Source of the DNA: Arion vulgaris
Lineage: Eukaryota > Mollusca > Gastropoda > Stylommatophora > Arionidae
Length of the DNA: 64,000 nt
Assembly (NCBI GenBank): GCA_020796225.1
Contig: CM036753.1
Coordinates: 75,877,865-75,941,864, forward strand
Direction: 5' to 3'
The first letter of the stretch is position 1. Each line of letters begins with the position of its first letter. Positions 10,981 to 21,789 of the stretch are shown piece by piece. The translations under genes and the position numbers were made by a program. The notes beneath the pieces were generated by a model, which saw only the letters and a list, made by a program, of their open reading frames with translations, was not told the origin of the DNA and searched no databases.

Positions 10981-12087
10981 AGAAAGAAAAAATATCGAGA
11001 AAGATCTGAAAGATGACTGGACTCACATTTGAAGCACTGGTAGTTTTTTTTTCTCTTCCTCCGAGAGGTGTTGTGGACAAATGTAAAGATATTATATTGG
11101 CTTGTCTAATACAGATTATAAGTTGGTATTCATGTCTTTAAAGCTGTTCGGCAACTTCATCTTTTTCGTGGTCTTCCTCTTAATCTGTATTCGTCATATT
11201 TGTTTCGATGTGGCTCTCTTTGTGATAAACGACACCATGGCATTTTTGTCAGGTTAGCAAATTATTTAATCTATTGTATTTTTATAAATTGTATGACTGG
11301 TTTATTTATAATCTTCTTTGAATTTCTTCATTTCTAACTTTATCTCACATTGTTACTCCCTCCTGATGCTATTCTAAGACGGGCAGATAGTGAATGAAAA
11401 ATATACACCAATAATGTAAAGATAAATAAAGTCTTGAAGAAAAACTGATTAGTCATGCTAATTGAAATGAAAATAAGTTATTAATACAATAAATCTATAG
11501 TGTATCATAAATATAATTGTATTTGATATTTGCCAGGGATGATATAAAGAATTCATGGAAATCAAACAGGTTTTAATTTAATAACTAAATATAAAGTTCT
11601 TCTGATCCTGTCCTCGCTCAATAAGCAGCGTTGGAATATTATTTTAATGGTCCTTTTAACATAAAACGTGGGAAAAGCTATTTGATGTGCTCTATTATTG
11701 TAGATTTCGTTATGATTTTTGTTAAGCTCGATTTGTTTATCAGACTCATTCCTAACTTTGATTAATAACCTTTTATGACAATATTGATAATGTAGTGACG
11801 GATGTTCTATGCTACTGAAAATAGTATATAACAGAGATGAAAATGGCATTCATTGTTGATGTAACGGATTGTAAAATTCAATGGTTCTCAAATGAAATAA
11901 ATAGAGAGACACATGGCTCATGATAAGACTACATGATGTGTCAATAATATTTAACATATTTAGAATCCTCATTGTTCATTAAATACAGTACTAGACTAAT
12001 CATATATATATCGGTAAAACTCTGATTTATTGACCTTAAGCTTCTTTTCTAAACTGTGACGAAATTACAAAATATTTTAGAAGCACT
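10981..12087. other. AT-rich single-copy sequence
   Basis: About 1.1 kb; no repeat, conserved ORF or structural signal recognised. Confidence 0.4.
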
Positions 12088-12325
12088 TTTCGAGCAGAGG
12101 AGTTTCAGGGTTGTGAATCCCACTCGCTGACCAGATTGAGAGAGATGGGTGCAGCCCGAAAAGAATGACATACCAAATATAAAAATAGAGATTGATTAAA
12201 CAACATCGAACTGGCGCGTTGGGCCGCTGAACACTGCTGGATTTGTTGAGGCAGAGATCGGAGCACCTATGGACGTGTCCGAAGTGCTATGATGATAGTC
12301 CTCATATAACTGATAACTGATTGGA
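12088..12325 (+). mobile_element. divergent SINE, SINE-1-like 3' end
   Basis: A B-box-like gggttgtgaatcccac near the start and a 3' part gagatcggagcacctatgga, gtgctatgatgatagtcctc parallel to the SINE-1 3' end (gatcggagcacacatgg, gtgcaatgatgatggtcc). A second example of this 3' end is at 44309. Confidence 0.5.
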
Positions 12326-12417
12326 AGCACTTCTCATTCTGTTCACTTTCTCTTCTCGATTTTCTAATCTTCCTTACGTTATTTGTACGCCTTTTACCTC
12401 ATAGACCATAAACCTGC

Positions 12418-12480
12418 ATTTCCACACACACCCACATATATACACACACACATACAGACACATAGACACACACACATATG
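12418..12480. repeat. (CA)-rich simple repeat
   Basis: Impure CA/CATA repeats. Confidence 0.8.
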
Positions 12481-12639
12481 TATGGTGTCGCAGATGGTGA
12501 AATTCATAATACGCCTCGCTAGTGATCCGATGTTGTAGAAATTCCGTGATTCGTGGCCAGCTTGGTCAAACATTTTTGATGTGCACGCGGTACGCGGTTT
12601 AACTACAGGAAATCGAAATTACAAATACATCTGAAGTCA

Positions 12640-12740
12640 GAGTAAAGCTCGCCTGAATGGCGAGGGACACTGATGATAAGGAAATCAAGCTTTTATGTAA
12701 AAATCCGTCAGAGGTGCTATTTTATAAACCATAATTATGC
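12640..12740 (+). mobile_element. SINE-8 fragment
   Basis: gaatggcgagggacactgat, gataaggaaatcaagc and aaaatccgtcagaggtgc match the 9593 copy. Confidence 0.6.
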
Positions 12741-12815
12741 CTGAATTCTTAGCAGGTGGAGAACAAATATATATATATTTACATTTATTTTCGGTAACCA
12801 TTCAATTTCTTGCAT

Positions 12816-12818
<3 letters not shown>

Positions 12819-12870
<52 letters not shown>

Positions 12871-12872
12871 TC
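12819..12872. repeat. (TC)n microsatellite
   Basis: Twenty-odd TC units; an apparent ORF across it is a run of Ser-Leu. Confidence 0.95.
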
Positions 12873-13474
12873 TCACTGAGCACTTCATGATCCTTTTATC
12901 TGTTATCCTTGGGGATTACATGTTATGGAATAAATTGCTAAAACAAAGCTCGTTTAAAGCGCGTTCTCTCTGTTGGGGATTCTCTACTGAAGGTTTATAA
13001 AATGAGAAATGAAGTTAGCTTGCTTGTGCTGTAGTCAAGCAGTGTGAAAACTGGTATTTTCGTATGGCCCTATGTGATTCCAGAATGTGTCTATTATGTA
13101 GCGAATAATCTTGGAAGATGTACAAATTGAACACCCGTGTCAACGTGTAAGATAATTCACCGTAACCCCTTCACTCTACCTAGCCGATATACTGGCTCCC
13201 GATTTATTTTAAGGTGACGCAAAGCCAGTATACTAGCTAATTCAGTGCACATTGCATTATATATTTTTCGGAATGTAACAACAATTACACAGTGAAAGTA
13301 TATTTGACTTTATTGTCAATGTTGAAACTTTTGTTGGCCCTTTATTCAAAACAGTAATATTATTTTCCTAATTGACATTTTTTCATACTAAAAAAACAAA
13401 AAAGGTGAGTATTGGACGTAATGTGTGTTAGATGTTGATGATAGAATATGTACGTTCTTGTACACACTTTTGTT
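12873..13474. other. single-copy sequence with one hairpin
   Basis: Nothing recognised except the inverted repeat at 13181-13239. Confidence 0.4.
13181..13239. repeat. 17-nt inverted repeat (hairpin)
   Basis: tagccgatatactggct (13181-13197) pairs with agccagtatactagcta (13223-13239), two mismatches, 25-nt loop. Possibly the remnant of a small foldback element. Confidence 0.6.
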
Positions 13475-13684
13475 TCTTTTTTCGATCCAGAAGCACTTGA
13501 GCTTTCAGCTCTTCGGCTCAGTGCCATGGACATCGTAACCCTTCGGTTCGGTGCCACAAACACCGTAAATCTGGAGAACCTGTGGCTGTGATGTCAGCCC
13601 GCGAAATTGAACCCGCACTCACAGAGGGCTTATCAACGTCGTCCAACGCGCTACGAACACGCTGGGCAGGTGGGCGTACACACT
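13460..13684 (-). mobile_element. SINE-3 copy with target-site duplication
   Basis: Reverse SINE-3 with the tail at about 13470. The 9-bp direct repeat gtacacact flanks it at 13460-13468 and 13676-13684, a clear retroposition signature. Confidence 0.88.
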
Positions 13685-14163
13685 GTTAAATAAGTAGTTA
13701 TCTACAGAAGACGTATCCAGAATCTGATTTAGACAACAGAGAATCGAATGATACATTTTGATATGCCACCACTATTGTCTTGTTCAACTTCTTCATTCGT
13801 CCTCTTTCTTTATGATAGGGATGTGTACTCTTGTTTACGATACTTTGAACCACGCTGCCCTATTCCAATCTTCACGTATATCGTGTAATAAATGTCAGCG
13901 TTTGTTTCCATTCCTACTGAAAATAGTTCTCATGGTTTTCATATTGTCTTTCATTTCTTTAGACTTTTTATTGCTAAACCTACTTCTTCTAGCATAGATT
14001 CTCACCATTTTTATTCACTTTTCATCGTCCTGTCTAGATTCTTTGTGGTGTTTTAATTATATTTCTATGCAACAATTTATTTTCCTTCTTTCTAGTATTT
14101 ATTTGATTTCTGTTAATGTGTTACCATTTATTTGTATTATTTTATTTGGAAGGGGGTGGGGTG
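13685..14163. other. single-copy sequence
   Basis: T-rich, no repeat recognised; a G-run stretch at 14150-14166 precedes the next SINE. Confidence 0.4.
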
Positions 14164-14791
14164 GGGGTCTCTGTTGCATAGATGTTAGGTGCTCGCCTCT
14201 CGTTCTAAAAGTACTCAGTTAGCTCCCTCGTGAAGTCATCGTGATATTTGTCCAGATATCACTGATCTCATTGAGTTCATTTTCCTATAGGAGATGGGTG
14301 ATAAAATGTAGGTCCCATGTTCACGTTGAGCACATAAAAGAACCCCTGTAAAAAAGTTCAAAAATCGAGAAAAACAGGCTGGAAAACGAGCAAAATTCAT
14401 GAAAAACAGGCTGGAAAACGAGCAACATTCACGAAAAACAGGCAAACGAGCAAAATTCATTAGAAAATGTTAAAAAGAATAACAATTTCTACAAAATATT
14501 TTCACCATTTTCTAAATTACATCGGAGAACCCTCGTCGGTGCTACGGAGTTCGAGCACTGCCGGTGAGATCTTCCTGTATAAGAAAGATTTTGAAGCACA
14601 CACGATTACTCACTTAGCTCCTTGTGGACCAAACGCCACACTATGTGGCTTTGGGTTGGACAACTTTTTACAAGGAGCCACACTAAAGGGCGTTTTTATT
14701 CTAAAAATAAATGGCTTGTAAAAACATAACTTTTGGTCTGGTCCACTAAGAGTTAAGTACAATGACGATGGTCCTATCAATCAATCAATCA
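14164..14791 (+). mobile_element. SINE-1 copy interrupted by a MITE
   Basis: Head ggtctctgttgcatagatg, 3' part gagatcttcctgtataagaa, tail (ATCA)n ending 14791. The body has a 32-bp local triplication (gaaaaacaggctggaaaacg..., 14363-14460). A TTAA MITE is inserted at 14614-14756. Confidence 0.85.
14614..14756. mobile_element. TTAA-flanked MITE (piggyBac-like) within SINE-1
   Basis: Ends TTAGCTCCTTGTGGACCA and, reverse-complemented, TTAACTCTTAGTGGACCA are imperfect inverted repeats starting at a TTAA/TTAG target. The element interrupts the SINE-1 gttactcac...gtgcaatgatg sequence. The same termini occur at 53410-53490. Confidence 0.75.
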
Positions 14792-14884
14792 TTTTATATA
14801 TGTAATGATGGTCTGAATTCACCTGTTACTGTTCTGATTTTCGTGAACATATCTTAATCGTTCTTCTTCAACCCAGGGAGGATC

Positions 14885-15125
14885 TCTGTCTTCTTCTTCA
14901 CCTTTGTTCTTGTATGCAACCAACTTAATTATTCGTATTTTGATATATAATTGATCTTTGACAAGATCTACTAAAGTTAAACCCTTGTTAGTAGGCCCCT
15001 ACTTATGTATTGTATCATACAAATGTAGGTCAAGGCTTCTGTTTTTCTCCTACCGAAAGTGTTTTGAGTCTGTCTCGCTGACAGTCAGTCCCCCATACTT
15101 CCCCTTCTTTCGTGTATTCTTTGCT
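14885..15125 (-). mobile_element. diverged SINE-5-like copy
   Basis: Reversed order preserved: cttcttcttcacctttgttc, gatctttgacaagatctact, gttagtaggcccctacttat, acaaatgtaggtcaaggc, ending tattctttgctc. Much more diverged than the other SINE-5 copies. Confidence 0.5.
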
Positions 15126-15678
15126 CTTTAACAATTATTTTCGATGTATATTTGGACTTTATGATCTATGCCAAAGAGTATGTGCACCCTTTCTGACTAG
15201 GTGAGGTCGTTTGCAATCGAGGATCTACTATTATTCTCTTGCAAGTGTTAATTTGATGATGTTACTCATCTTTCTTAACTCTTAGTACACGCACACTGAA
15301 ACCATGTTCTACCCGTTGCTGTTTTATAATTGTATTTTTCAGTGGTACGTGCCCTCACCAAAAGTTATCATTACTTTCTCATGTTAAATACCGGAGCACT
15401 ATTGCAAATGTAAGAATGTGCAGAATTGATAGCTATATTTTTATTAAGTTATTTGCTGTATTCTACAACAAATGATGAACAAAATGAATCTTGCAAACTA
15501 TTTTATACAAGTGAAAAACTACTGGTTCGTTAACGGCGCATTGGAAAATAGATAACATTTTTGTGATTTGTCAGATGGTTTATTGTATTCTTCGACACTT
15601 AATCGTGTATTTTTAACACTGTTACGTTCTACCCCTGTTTAGTTTCATATTGCTCTATAATCCTCAATGTTTCTTTAA
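15126..15678. other. AT-rich single-copy sequence
   Basis: Nothing recognised. Confidence 0.4.
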
Positions 15679-16088
15679 GGGATCTCTTTGGCGTAGAGGT
15701 TAGTTGCTCGTCTCTCGTGCCAAATGTACCAGGTTCGCTCCCTCCTGGAGTCATCTTGATATTTTTCCAGAGATATCTGATCTCAGTGTAAGTTCCTAGT
15801 CCTGTCGGAGAGGGATGATAAAACGTAGGTCCCGTGTTCAATTTAAGCACGTAAAAGAACCATTGGCAGTTCAAAATCGAGAACAGGAGGCTGGAAAGAC
15901 GCTGTCCGGGCAAAATTCATTAGGAAAGATTTTTAAAAAAAATTCTTACAAAATATTTTCACCATCTTCCAAATTACATCTGGGAAGCTCGCCAGTGCTA
16001 TGGAGTTCGGGCACTGTAGCTGAGATCCTCCTGTCTAAGAAAGAGATCGGAGCACACATCGTTACTCATCCAAGTGCAATGATGATGG

Positions 16089-16134
<46 letters not shown>
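15679..16134 (+). mobile_element. SINE-1 copy, full length (reference)
   Basis: Complete order: ggatctctttggcgtagagg (A box) and accaggttcgctccctcc (B box), gtcccgtgttcaatttaagc, ggcagttcaaaatcgagaac, aaaatattttcaccatcttc, gagatcctcctgtctaagaa, gcacacatcgttactcat, gtgcaatgatgatggt, then about eleven ATCA units. A 138-codon frame across it (15815-16231) is a by-product of the SINE, not a gene. Confidence 0.92.
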
Positions 16135-16135
<1 letters not shown>

Positions 16136-16224
16136 TCAAGATATAACTCTTCTTCTTGTACACTTATCCCTGAGTCATATGTATGTGATGATGAGAACAG
16201 TTATCGTATAAACTCCGAACCCAA

Positions 16225-16505
16225 CACATAACACTTAATAATCACTTGAACAGAATTCATCCACAACATACTCCAGAGTGTCAACTGTGTGCACATCATC
16301 ATGAAACAGTTCACCACCACCTTTTCAAGTGTCAAGCACTAGAAGACATCAGAAAGACCCTCCTTCCTCCAAGGCCAGATAAATGGAACACATTATACGG
16401 AACAAAAGAACAACTTAAAAACACATGCAGATACCACTACATAGCATTGGGCCGAAGGGCAAAAGCTCAATTGCAGCTGGATCATTGAAGAAGAAGAAGA
16501 AGTTT
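16225..16505 (+). pseudogene. LINE-G 3' end with zinc knuckle and (GAA)n tail
   Basis: Frame 16246-16488 reads HTPECQLCAHHHETVHHHLF then KCQALEDIRKTLL, the CxxC...ET..HxxxxC zinc-knuckle that closes the ORF2 of RNase H-bearing non-LTR retrotransposons. It continues with NTLYGTKEQLKNT and RRAKAQLQLDH, a stop, and a (GAA)n tail (16486-16503). The ORF end is intact but everything 5' is missing. Confidence 0.85.
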
Positions 16506-16689
16506 AGCCTATTCATCAGGTGAATCCAATGTCTTCTTGTACAACCAACAATTGAACTTTGAATTTGTTCTTTACTTGGATGATATATTTAGCTGTTCGT
16601 CTTATATTTGATATACGACAACCACATGAATATAAGGTAGCATTGGGATGTCATGTCTTCTTGCACAACACCAGCATCTCAAATTTGTT

Positions 16690-16960
16690 GTGTAGTTTGA
16701 TGTTATTATCTCTTGATCTCTTGTCTTTTATCTTTCCCCGGGTGGATGATGGAATTGATTGTTCACTTTTGCCGTTAAGCGTAGGGGTGGCAGCGTTAAT
16801 TTGTGTTTCTGTGTCATATGAGTCGCTCTTGGTGTGTTATATCCGTGTTTATTTAGTGTGGTCTTGATATTGTATAACCATCTCTTTCTTGGTCTTCGCT
16901 TGACTCTAGATCTCTTTTTGTTGTATGTTTGGTATGAAAGTTGTATCATACTATTTCAAA
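16690..16960 (-). pseudogene. LINE-E 3' fragment
   Basis: The - strand frame 16949-16728 reads KRRPRKRWLYNIKTTLNKHG then YNTPRATHMTQKHKLTLPP, a LINE C-terminal block with the basic RPRKRW motif. 5'-truncated. Confidence 0.75.
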
Positions 16961-17029
16961 TGTGTTATATATAATACTTTTCCATTTGCACATGACATTT
17001 GGTTCGAACTAAGATTACCATTACCTCTG

Positions 17030-17172
17030 AAGTCAGCGAAGGCCCACCGCATGGCGAATGACATCAGTCAAATGGTAAGCAGGCCTCACGAAAAAATCAG
17101 CTGGACGCGCAATACCAGGCTTCATGACTACCACCTGAATTGACAGCGAGCAATCGCAGAAGAAGAAGAAGA
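17030..17172 (+). mobile_element. SINE-8 copy with (GAA)n tail
   Basis: gaagtcagcgaaggcccacc, atggcgaatgacatcagtc, ctggacgcgcaataccaggc, gaattgacagcgagcaatcg, then agaagaagaagaagat. Best example of the SINE-8 3' end. Confidence 0.65.
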
Positions 17173-17215
17173 TTACCGTAAGTATATGATAAAGTGTAAG
17201 CCTTTGCCTATATAA

Positions 17216-17365
17216 TTTGACTCAGGAGGGTCGTGGATTCAAGGCTACACTCGATATTCTATACTTGAAGAAAGAAATTGGCCCTTCTACCTCCTGCACA
17301 ATAAGCCTAAACATATGAAAAAACAAACACTTCATACTTTGAAAAGGCTAGAGACATTTTATTTT
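17216..17365 (+). mobile_element. SINE-6 3' part
   Basis: ggagggtcgtggattcaagg (B-box-like), ttctacctcctgcacaataa and ctttgaaaaggctagagaca are shared with the copies at 22125 and 26866. Confidence 0.6.
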
Positions 17366-17464
17366 ATTGTATCATTAAGTAGAAACATAATAATCGACTG
17401 AAACGAATGAGACCAAAGTTAGTGCTTTTGCTATCAAATAAGGAATCACACATTAATGTTTCAC

Positions 17465-18018
17465 ATTTATTAGCATTTAAAAGCAACATCAGCTTTTAAA
17501 AGTCTAAATAAAATATGGAACTGCAAGTTATATAGTATTAAAACTAAATTACAAATTTTCAATTCAAATGTTGTAACAATCCTAACATATGCTAGCGAGA
17601 GTTGGAAAATTACTAAAGGTATAGAAAGCAAGTTGAATGCATTTGAAAATAGATGTCTGCGAAAAATAATGAATATAAAATGGAATGAATTCAGGAGAAG
17701 TGATGAAATCAGAGATGTCTGGTCAACCACTAGTGACAACTGTTATAAGAAAGAAAAGATGGAGATATGTTGAGGAGAAATGATCAACGAATATCAAAGC
17801 AGGCATTGAAGTGGGATGCAAAGGGTTCAAGAAAGAGAGGTCAACCTAAGGAGACCCTGAAACGAACTTTGCTGAGAGAGGCAGGAAATATCGGTCTCAG
17901 TTCCATGGAGGAGATTGAGCGAGTTGCCCAGGATAGAGCGGTATGGAGAAATTACTTGCAGGCCCTATGTAACGTATAACGGTACGAGAGGAATTATTAT
18001 TATATTATTATTATTTAT
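17465..18018 (+). pseudogene. LINE-B 3' end
   Basis: Frames read SKLNAFENRCLRKIMNIKW, then RRNDQRISKQALKWDAKGSR, KRGQPKETLKRTLLREAG and ERVAQDRAVWRNYLQALCNV before the stop. It ends aacgtataacggtacgagag and an (ATT)n tail. Relative to the second copy (52243) a 17-bp deletion around 17774 breaks the frame. The family resembles RTE-type ORF2 tails. Confidence 0.85.
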
Positions 18019-18039
18019 TAGCATATATTTAAAATAAAA

Positions 18040-18219
18040 TTTCAACACAAATATTTTCACGGTCTTCAACTATACATCTGGGACTCTCGCCGGTGCTACA
18101 TAGTTCGTGCACTGCAACTGAGATCTTCCTGTATAAGATAGCGATCGAGGCAGACATGGCTACTCAGCGAAGCGCAATGATGATGGTCCTATTTATCAAT
18201 CAATCCATCAATCAATCAA
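18040..18219 (+). mobile_element. SINE-1 3' half
   Basis: aaatattttcacggtcttca, ggtgctacatagttcgtgca, gagatcttcctgtataagat and an ATCA tail; begins about 20 bases after the LINE-B tail. Confidence 0.8.
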
Positions 18220-18720
18220 ACTTAAACGAGGACTTGTTTGAACACTTTAAAACTGTTGTAAACATGTAGAGAATGAAGAGGAGACACCCATTTATGTCTC
18301 ACATTTTGTTCTGTTAAACTTTAATTAAGACTTGTACGTTTTAAAGATGAAATATCGCCGTCCCGACTAGAGAATGAAGAGTCAGCCGTTCATATTTTGT
18401 ATTGTGTGTTAAATTTGAACGAAAATGTGTTAAACATTTTTTAAATGAAAATCTCGTTTGAACAAAATATCATTTTTATCCTGACATTTTTGGACTTTGA
18501 AAATATCTTCATGGCGGAAATATATGTATTATATTTAGGTAAATTGGACATCAGATTTATACTCTTGAATATAAATAAATAAATACATAAATATATATAT
18601 ATATACGCTGACATATAATGTTATAATGTTAGTATCAGGTTAAGAAAGACAAGTGACAATGAAAGATTTAGTAAAGCGATTAAGTCGTCACGGAAAGAAC
18701 CACAAAGGCAATGCTATTAT
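18220..18720. other. AT-rich sequence
   Basis: A weak internal duplication (tagagaatgaagag at about 18267 and 18369); otherwise nothing recognised. Confidence 0.35.
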
Positions 18721-19100
18721 TCATGTAGATCATCAAGTCCATCAAACGTGTCAGGTCCAGATACGACTCCTAGTAGAGCGCTAGGTACGGCCTGCCAATA
18801 TTTACTGTGACCTCCCCGAGACGACCACCAGGTGTCGGGAAAGAGCAACATCAAACGAAGGGCAAATAATGGTGGTGAGCGTCCCCACATGCGGCAAGTA
18901 TCGCGGGGAAAGGACAGAAAGAGTCAGTGCGCCGGACTGTCTGCATCCCTCACTCGACGTTATTTTTCTTTGCGCATTGTTCCCGTAATGCGAACCACGT
19001 TTCTTATGAAGCATGCAGTAGTAGAGGCTCGGAGGTTCGCTACTCCCCAAACAAAACACATAGATGGCAAACACATTGCCAGGAGATGGTGACAAGAATA
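18721..19100. promoter_or_regulatory. GC-richer repeat-free segment, possible regulatory element
   Basis: About 380 bases of balanced composition matching no local repeat. It contains gccaatatttactgtg (forkhead-like TATTTAC), ccaccaggtgtcggg (E-box CAGGTG, partly CTCF-like) and a cluster of CpGs. No coding frame with recognisable domains. A candidate enhancer or promoter, on composition only. Confidence 0.3.
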
Positions 19101-19309
19101 GGTTAAGTATTTTAAACATATCCTCACGGAATTCCTGCAGTCTTGTTGGGGCAAAGTGGGAAATAACTGTATGCTTTGATGAAAGCACTAGGAAATTGTT
19201 GTTGATGTGGTTCTTTGAGAAAGGATAAGAGAGATTAAGTTAAATCTATGATAATGGTTCTGTGTACCTGAGTACTGTATGTGTTTGAGTCTATCAAGAG
19301 TGTGTTAGT

Positions 19310-20130
19310 GAATCATAAAGTGATTGATCATTTCTGTATAATTGATTTATTGTCTGTATTATTAATGTGATTGATTTATTGTCTTGTATATATTAAAGTG
19401 ATTGATTTATTGTCTGTATTTTTAATTTGATTGATTTATTGTCTTGTATATATTAAAGTGATTGATTTATTGTCTTGTATATATTAAAGTGATTGATTTA
19501 TTGTCTTGTATATATTAAAGTGATTGATTTATTGTCTTGTATATATTAAAGTGATTGATTTATTGACATTTATCTTTTTAATTTGATTGATTTTTGACTT
19601 GAAAGCCATACTTATGTTGATTTGTTTTTTTTTTTATTTGTATCTATCAAAGTGATCGATTATTGACTTGTATATATTCAAAGATATAACAGTTATCAGT
19701 TTGATTAAGCTTCTCGAAAACAATAGCAAACTGTGACTCGGACTTATTTTATCCTATCCTTACGATTATTTGACTTGTATATATTAACTTGATTGTTATA
19801 TTAACTTGCATCTTTTAACTTGATTTATTTCTTGATTTTATCTATTATCTTGATTGATATATTAACTCATATATATTAGCTTGATTGATTAAATGACGTG
19901 TATATATTAACTTGATTGATTAAATGACGTGTATATTATTATTATAACTGTATATGTAAACTTGATTAAAATGACGTGCATATATTAACTTGATTGATTT
20001 CTTCTATTTGGACGTACATTTGTTGATTGATTGATTTATTGACCTGTTATTAGATTATTTATTAGTATCGATTAATTTAATTTATTTCATTCATTTAGAA
20101 GCACGTTTTCTGTTGATTGATGTATTGATT
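19310..20130. repeat. 31-bp tandem array, decaying rightward
   Basis: Unit gtgattgatttattgtcttg plus tatatattaaa. Copies are near-identical at 19380-19570 and then progressively diverged (gattgatt and tatatattaactt variants) to about 20130. Confidence 0.9.
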
Positions 20131-20159
20131 CCTATATATTAACTTGATGTATTCCCTTC

Positions 20160-20665
20160 ATTAAGTGCATCTAAGCGATAGATTGGGACAGAAATTGAAA
20201 ATACTGAGACATAGAAGCGAGTCTGCAAATTGGTAGATTGCCAACGCTGAGGAAAGAAAGTTGTGGAGATACTTGAAGGATCGACAACTCTGAGGAAAGA
20301 AATTTGTGGAGATACATGAAGGATCGACAACTCTGAGGACAGAAAGTTGTGGTGATACATGAAGGATCGACAACTCTGAGGAAAGAAAGTTGTGGAGATA
20401 CATGAAGGATCGACAACTCTGAGGAAAGAAAGTTGTGGTGATACATGAAGGATCGACAACTCTGAGGAAAGAAAGTTGTGGAGATACATGAAGGATCGAC
20501 AACTCTGAGGAAAGAAAGTTGTGGAGATACATGAAGGATCGACAACTCTGAGGAAAGAAAGTTGTGGAGATACATGAAGGATCGACAACTCTGAGGAAAG
20601 AAATTTGTGGTGATCAATGATCGTCAATGTCAGTACGTGCAACACCGATGATGATGATGATAATG
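20160..20665 (+). pseudogene. LINE-A 3' end expanded by a 43-bp minisatellite
   Basis: The left flank (20205-20270: gcgagtctgcaaattggtag, attgccaacgctgaggaaag, aaagttgtggagatac) aligns with the intact LINE-A C-terminus at 21414-21465 (gagcgtcaacatatgaattg, agcaaacaccaaagatagag, atttgtggagatcc). The last unit runs into the LINE-A 3' end (tgatcgtcaatgtcagtacg, then (GAT)n). The array therefore sits inside LINE coding sequence. Confidence 0.75.
20239..20625. repeat. 43-bp tandem array
   Basis: About nine copies of gaggaaagaaagttgtggag then atacatgaaggatcgacaac and tct. Because 43 is not a multiple of 3 and all three - strand frames lack stops, it yields three long repetitive - strand ORFs (up to 211 codons) that are not genes. 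Confidence 0.95.
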
Positions 20666-20754
20666 ATAATGATGAGACAGTCAAGCTAAAAGCATAACTT
20701 GCTTTCGTTTTTCTGGCAATGATAACATCATTCCCGTAACGTTTAATAGGTGGA

Positions 20755-20975
20755 GAAATGACTTTTGTTTGCACTGTGTTTCTCCATAGCGCTCAGTCCC
20801 TCTCCACAGAAATGGCACGCCTCCTTCCAAGAGTATTGCACAAAGCACAGACTTTGTATCTTCAAAATCAATGTTATTATGCTAACAAAATTCATTTGTG
20901 TATCAAAAGTTCGGATTCAAACATGCGACCTTTAAAACGCAAGACAGCGACTTGTCAACTTCACAGAAGAGACTC
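20755..20975 (-). mobile_element. SINE-2 copy
   Basis: Reversed: ccaagagtattgcacaaagc, gttcggattcaaacatgcga (B box) and the head at about 20934-20975. Confidence 0.8.
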
Positions 20976-21149
20976 ATTATTCAATTAGCACATGAAAAAG
21001 CTGACAATATAGCTACAATGAATAGTGTATTAGAATTGTGAGAAAAGCAGAACTAATGTATTGTCTAGAACTAGAGACAGAATAAAACATCCCATGTGTC
21101 GACTGTTTTACCGAGAAGATTTATTATAATCCATTACCAACAATCTTCA

Positions 21150-21505
21150 AAGTGAAAGAAATATATGGACGCTGGTTAACAAATCTGATCAAATTCATCA
21201 CTTTTATATGCAATAGTAGACTGTTGAATGAGGTCAAGACACAGAGAAAACTTATTATTAATATAAGAAAGAGGCAGTCATCATTTTTCGGACATGTAAA
21301 GAGGAGGGGAGGTTTAGAATACATTGTTACAACTGGTAAAATCGAGGGTAGACGAGACAGAGGAAGGCAGAGAGATACAATTTTGGATAGCCTGACTTCA
21401 TGGCACAGTAGAGCGTCAACATATGAATTGATAGCAAACACCAAAGATAGAGATTTGTGGAGATCCATGATCGCCTACGCCAGCCGGTACAGCATCTGAT
21501 AATGA
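21150..21505 (+). pseudogene. LINE-A 3' end, best-preserved copy
   Basis: An open frame from 21152 to 21499 encodes the ORF2 C-terminus: KTQRKLIINIRKRQSSFFGH, VKRRGGLEYIVTTGKIEGRR, DRGRQRDTILDSLTSWHSRA, STYELIANTKDRDLWRSMIA. It ends in a stop and taatgatgag. The RT domain itself is absent. Similar tails are common in invertebrate LINE ORF2 proteins. Confidence 0.85.
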
Positions 21506-21667
21506 TGAGACTACGCTGTTTCGCGTGAGAACCGTTCATGCAGACTGCCGGTTTATCTCTACAGTGCATATGTGTGAAGATTTTTACACAAAGAAGCGTT
21601 CACTTGGAACCAAAATCTAGATCCCAGAACACTTACTTTTAGACTTCTCTGCTTTCAATTACCCTCG

Positions 21668-21702
21668 GCGTCAGATCTGACCAGAGTGTTCAGATCTGAT
21701 GC
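21668..21702. repeat. 13-nt inverted repeat of a palindrome
   Basis: gcgtcagatctga (21668-21680) and tcagatctgatgc (about 21690-21702) pair with one mismatch; each arm contains the self-complementary TCAGATCTGA. Confidence 0.55.
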
Positions 21703-21789
21703 GAAACCTCTTTGGCAGTTGAATCGACATGGAAAATACAATATACATCAACCTGATGACGTACCTGGAGATCAAGCATGACCAGTTAA

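Noticed and set aside
12737..13000. 87-codon + strand ORF
   Set aside because: Central part is the (TC)n microsatellite read as Ser-Leu; no similarity elsewhere.
15815..16231. 138-codon + strand ORF
   Set aside because: Falls wholly on SINE-1 and its ATCA tail (repeating Ile-Asn-Gln-Ser).
20139..20774. 211-codon - strand ORF with a repetitive Ser/Phe/Leu-rich product
   Set aside because: It reads through the 43-bp minisatellite; all three frames of that strand are open because the unit lacks stops, and the sense strand is a LINE tail.
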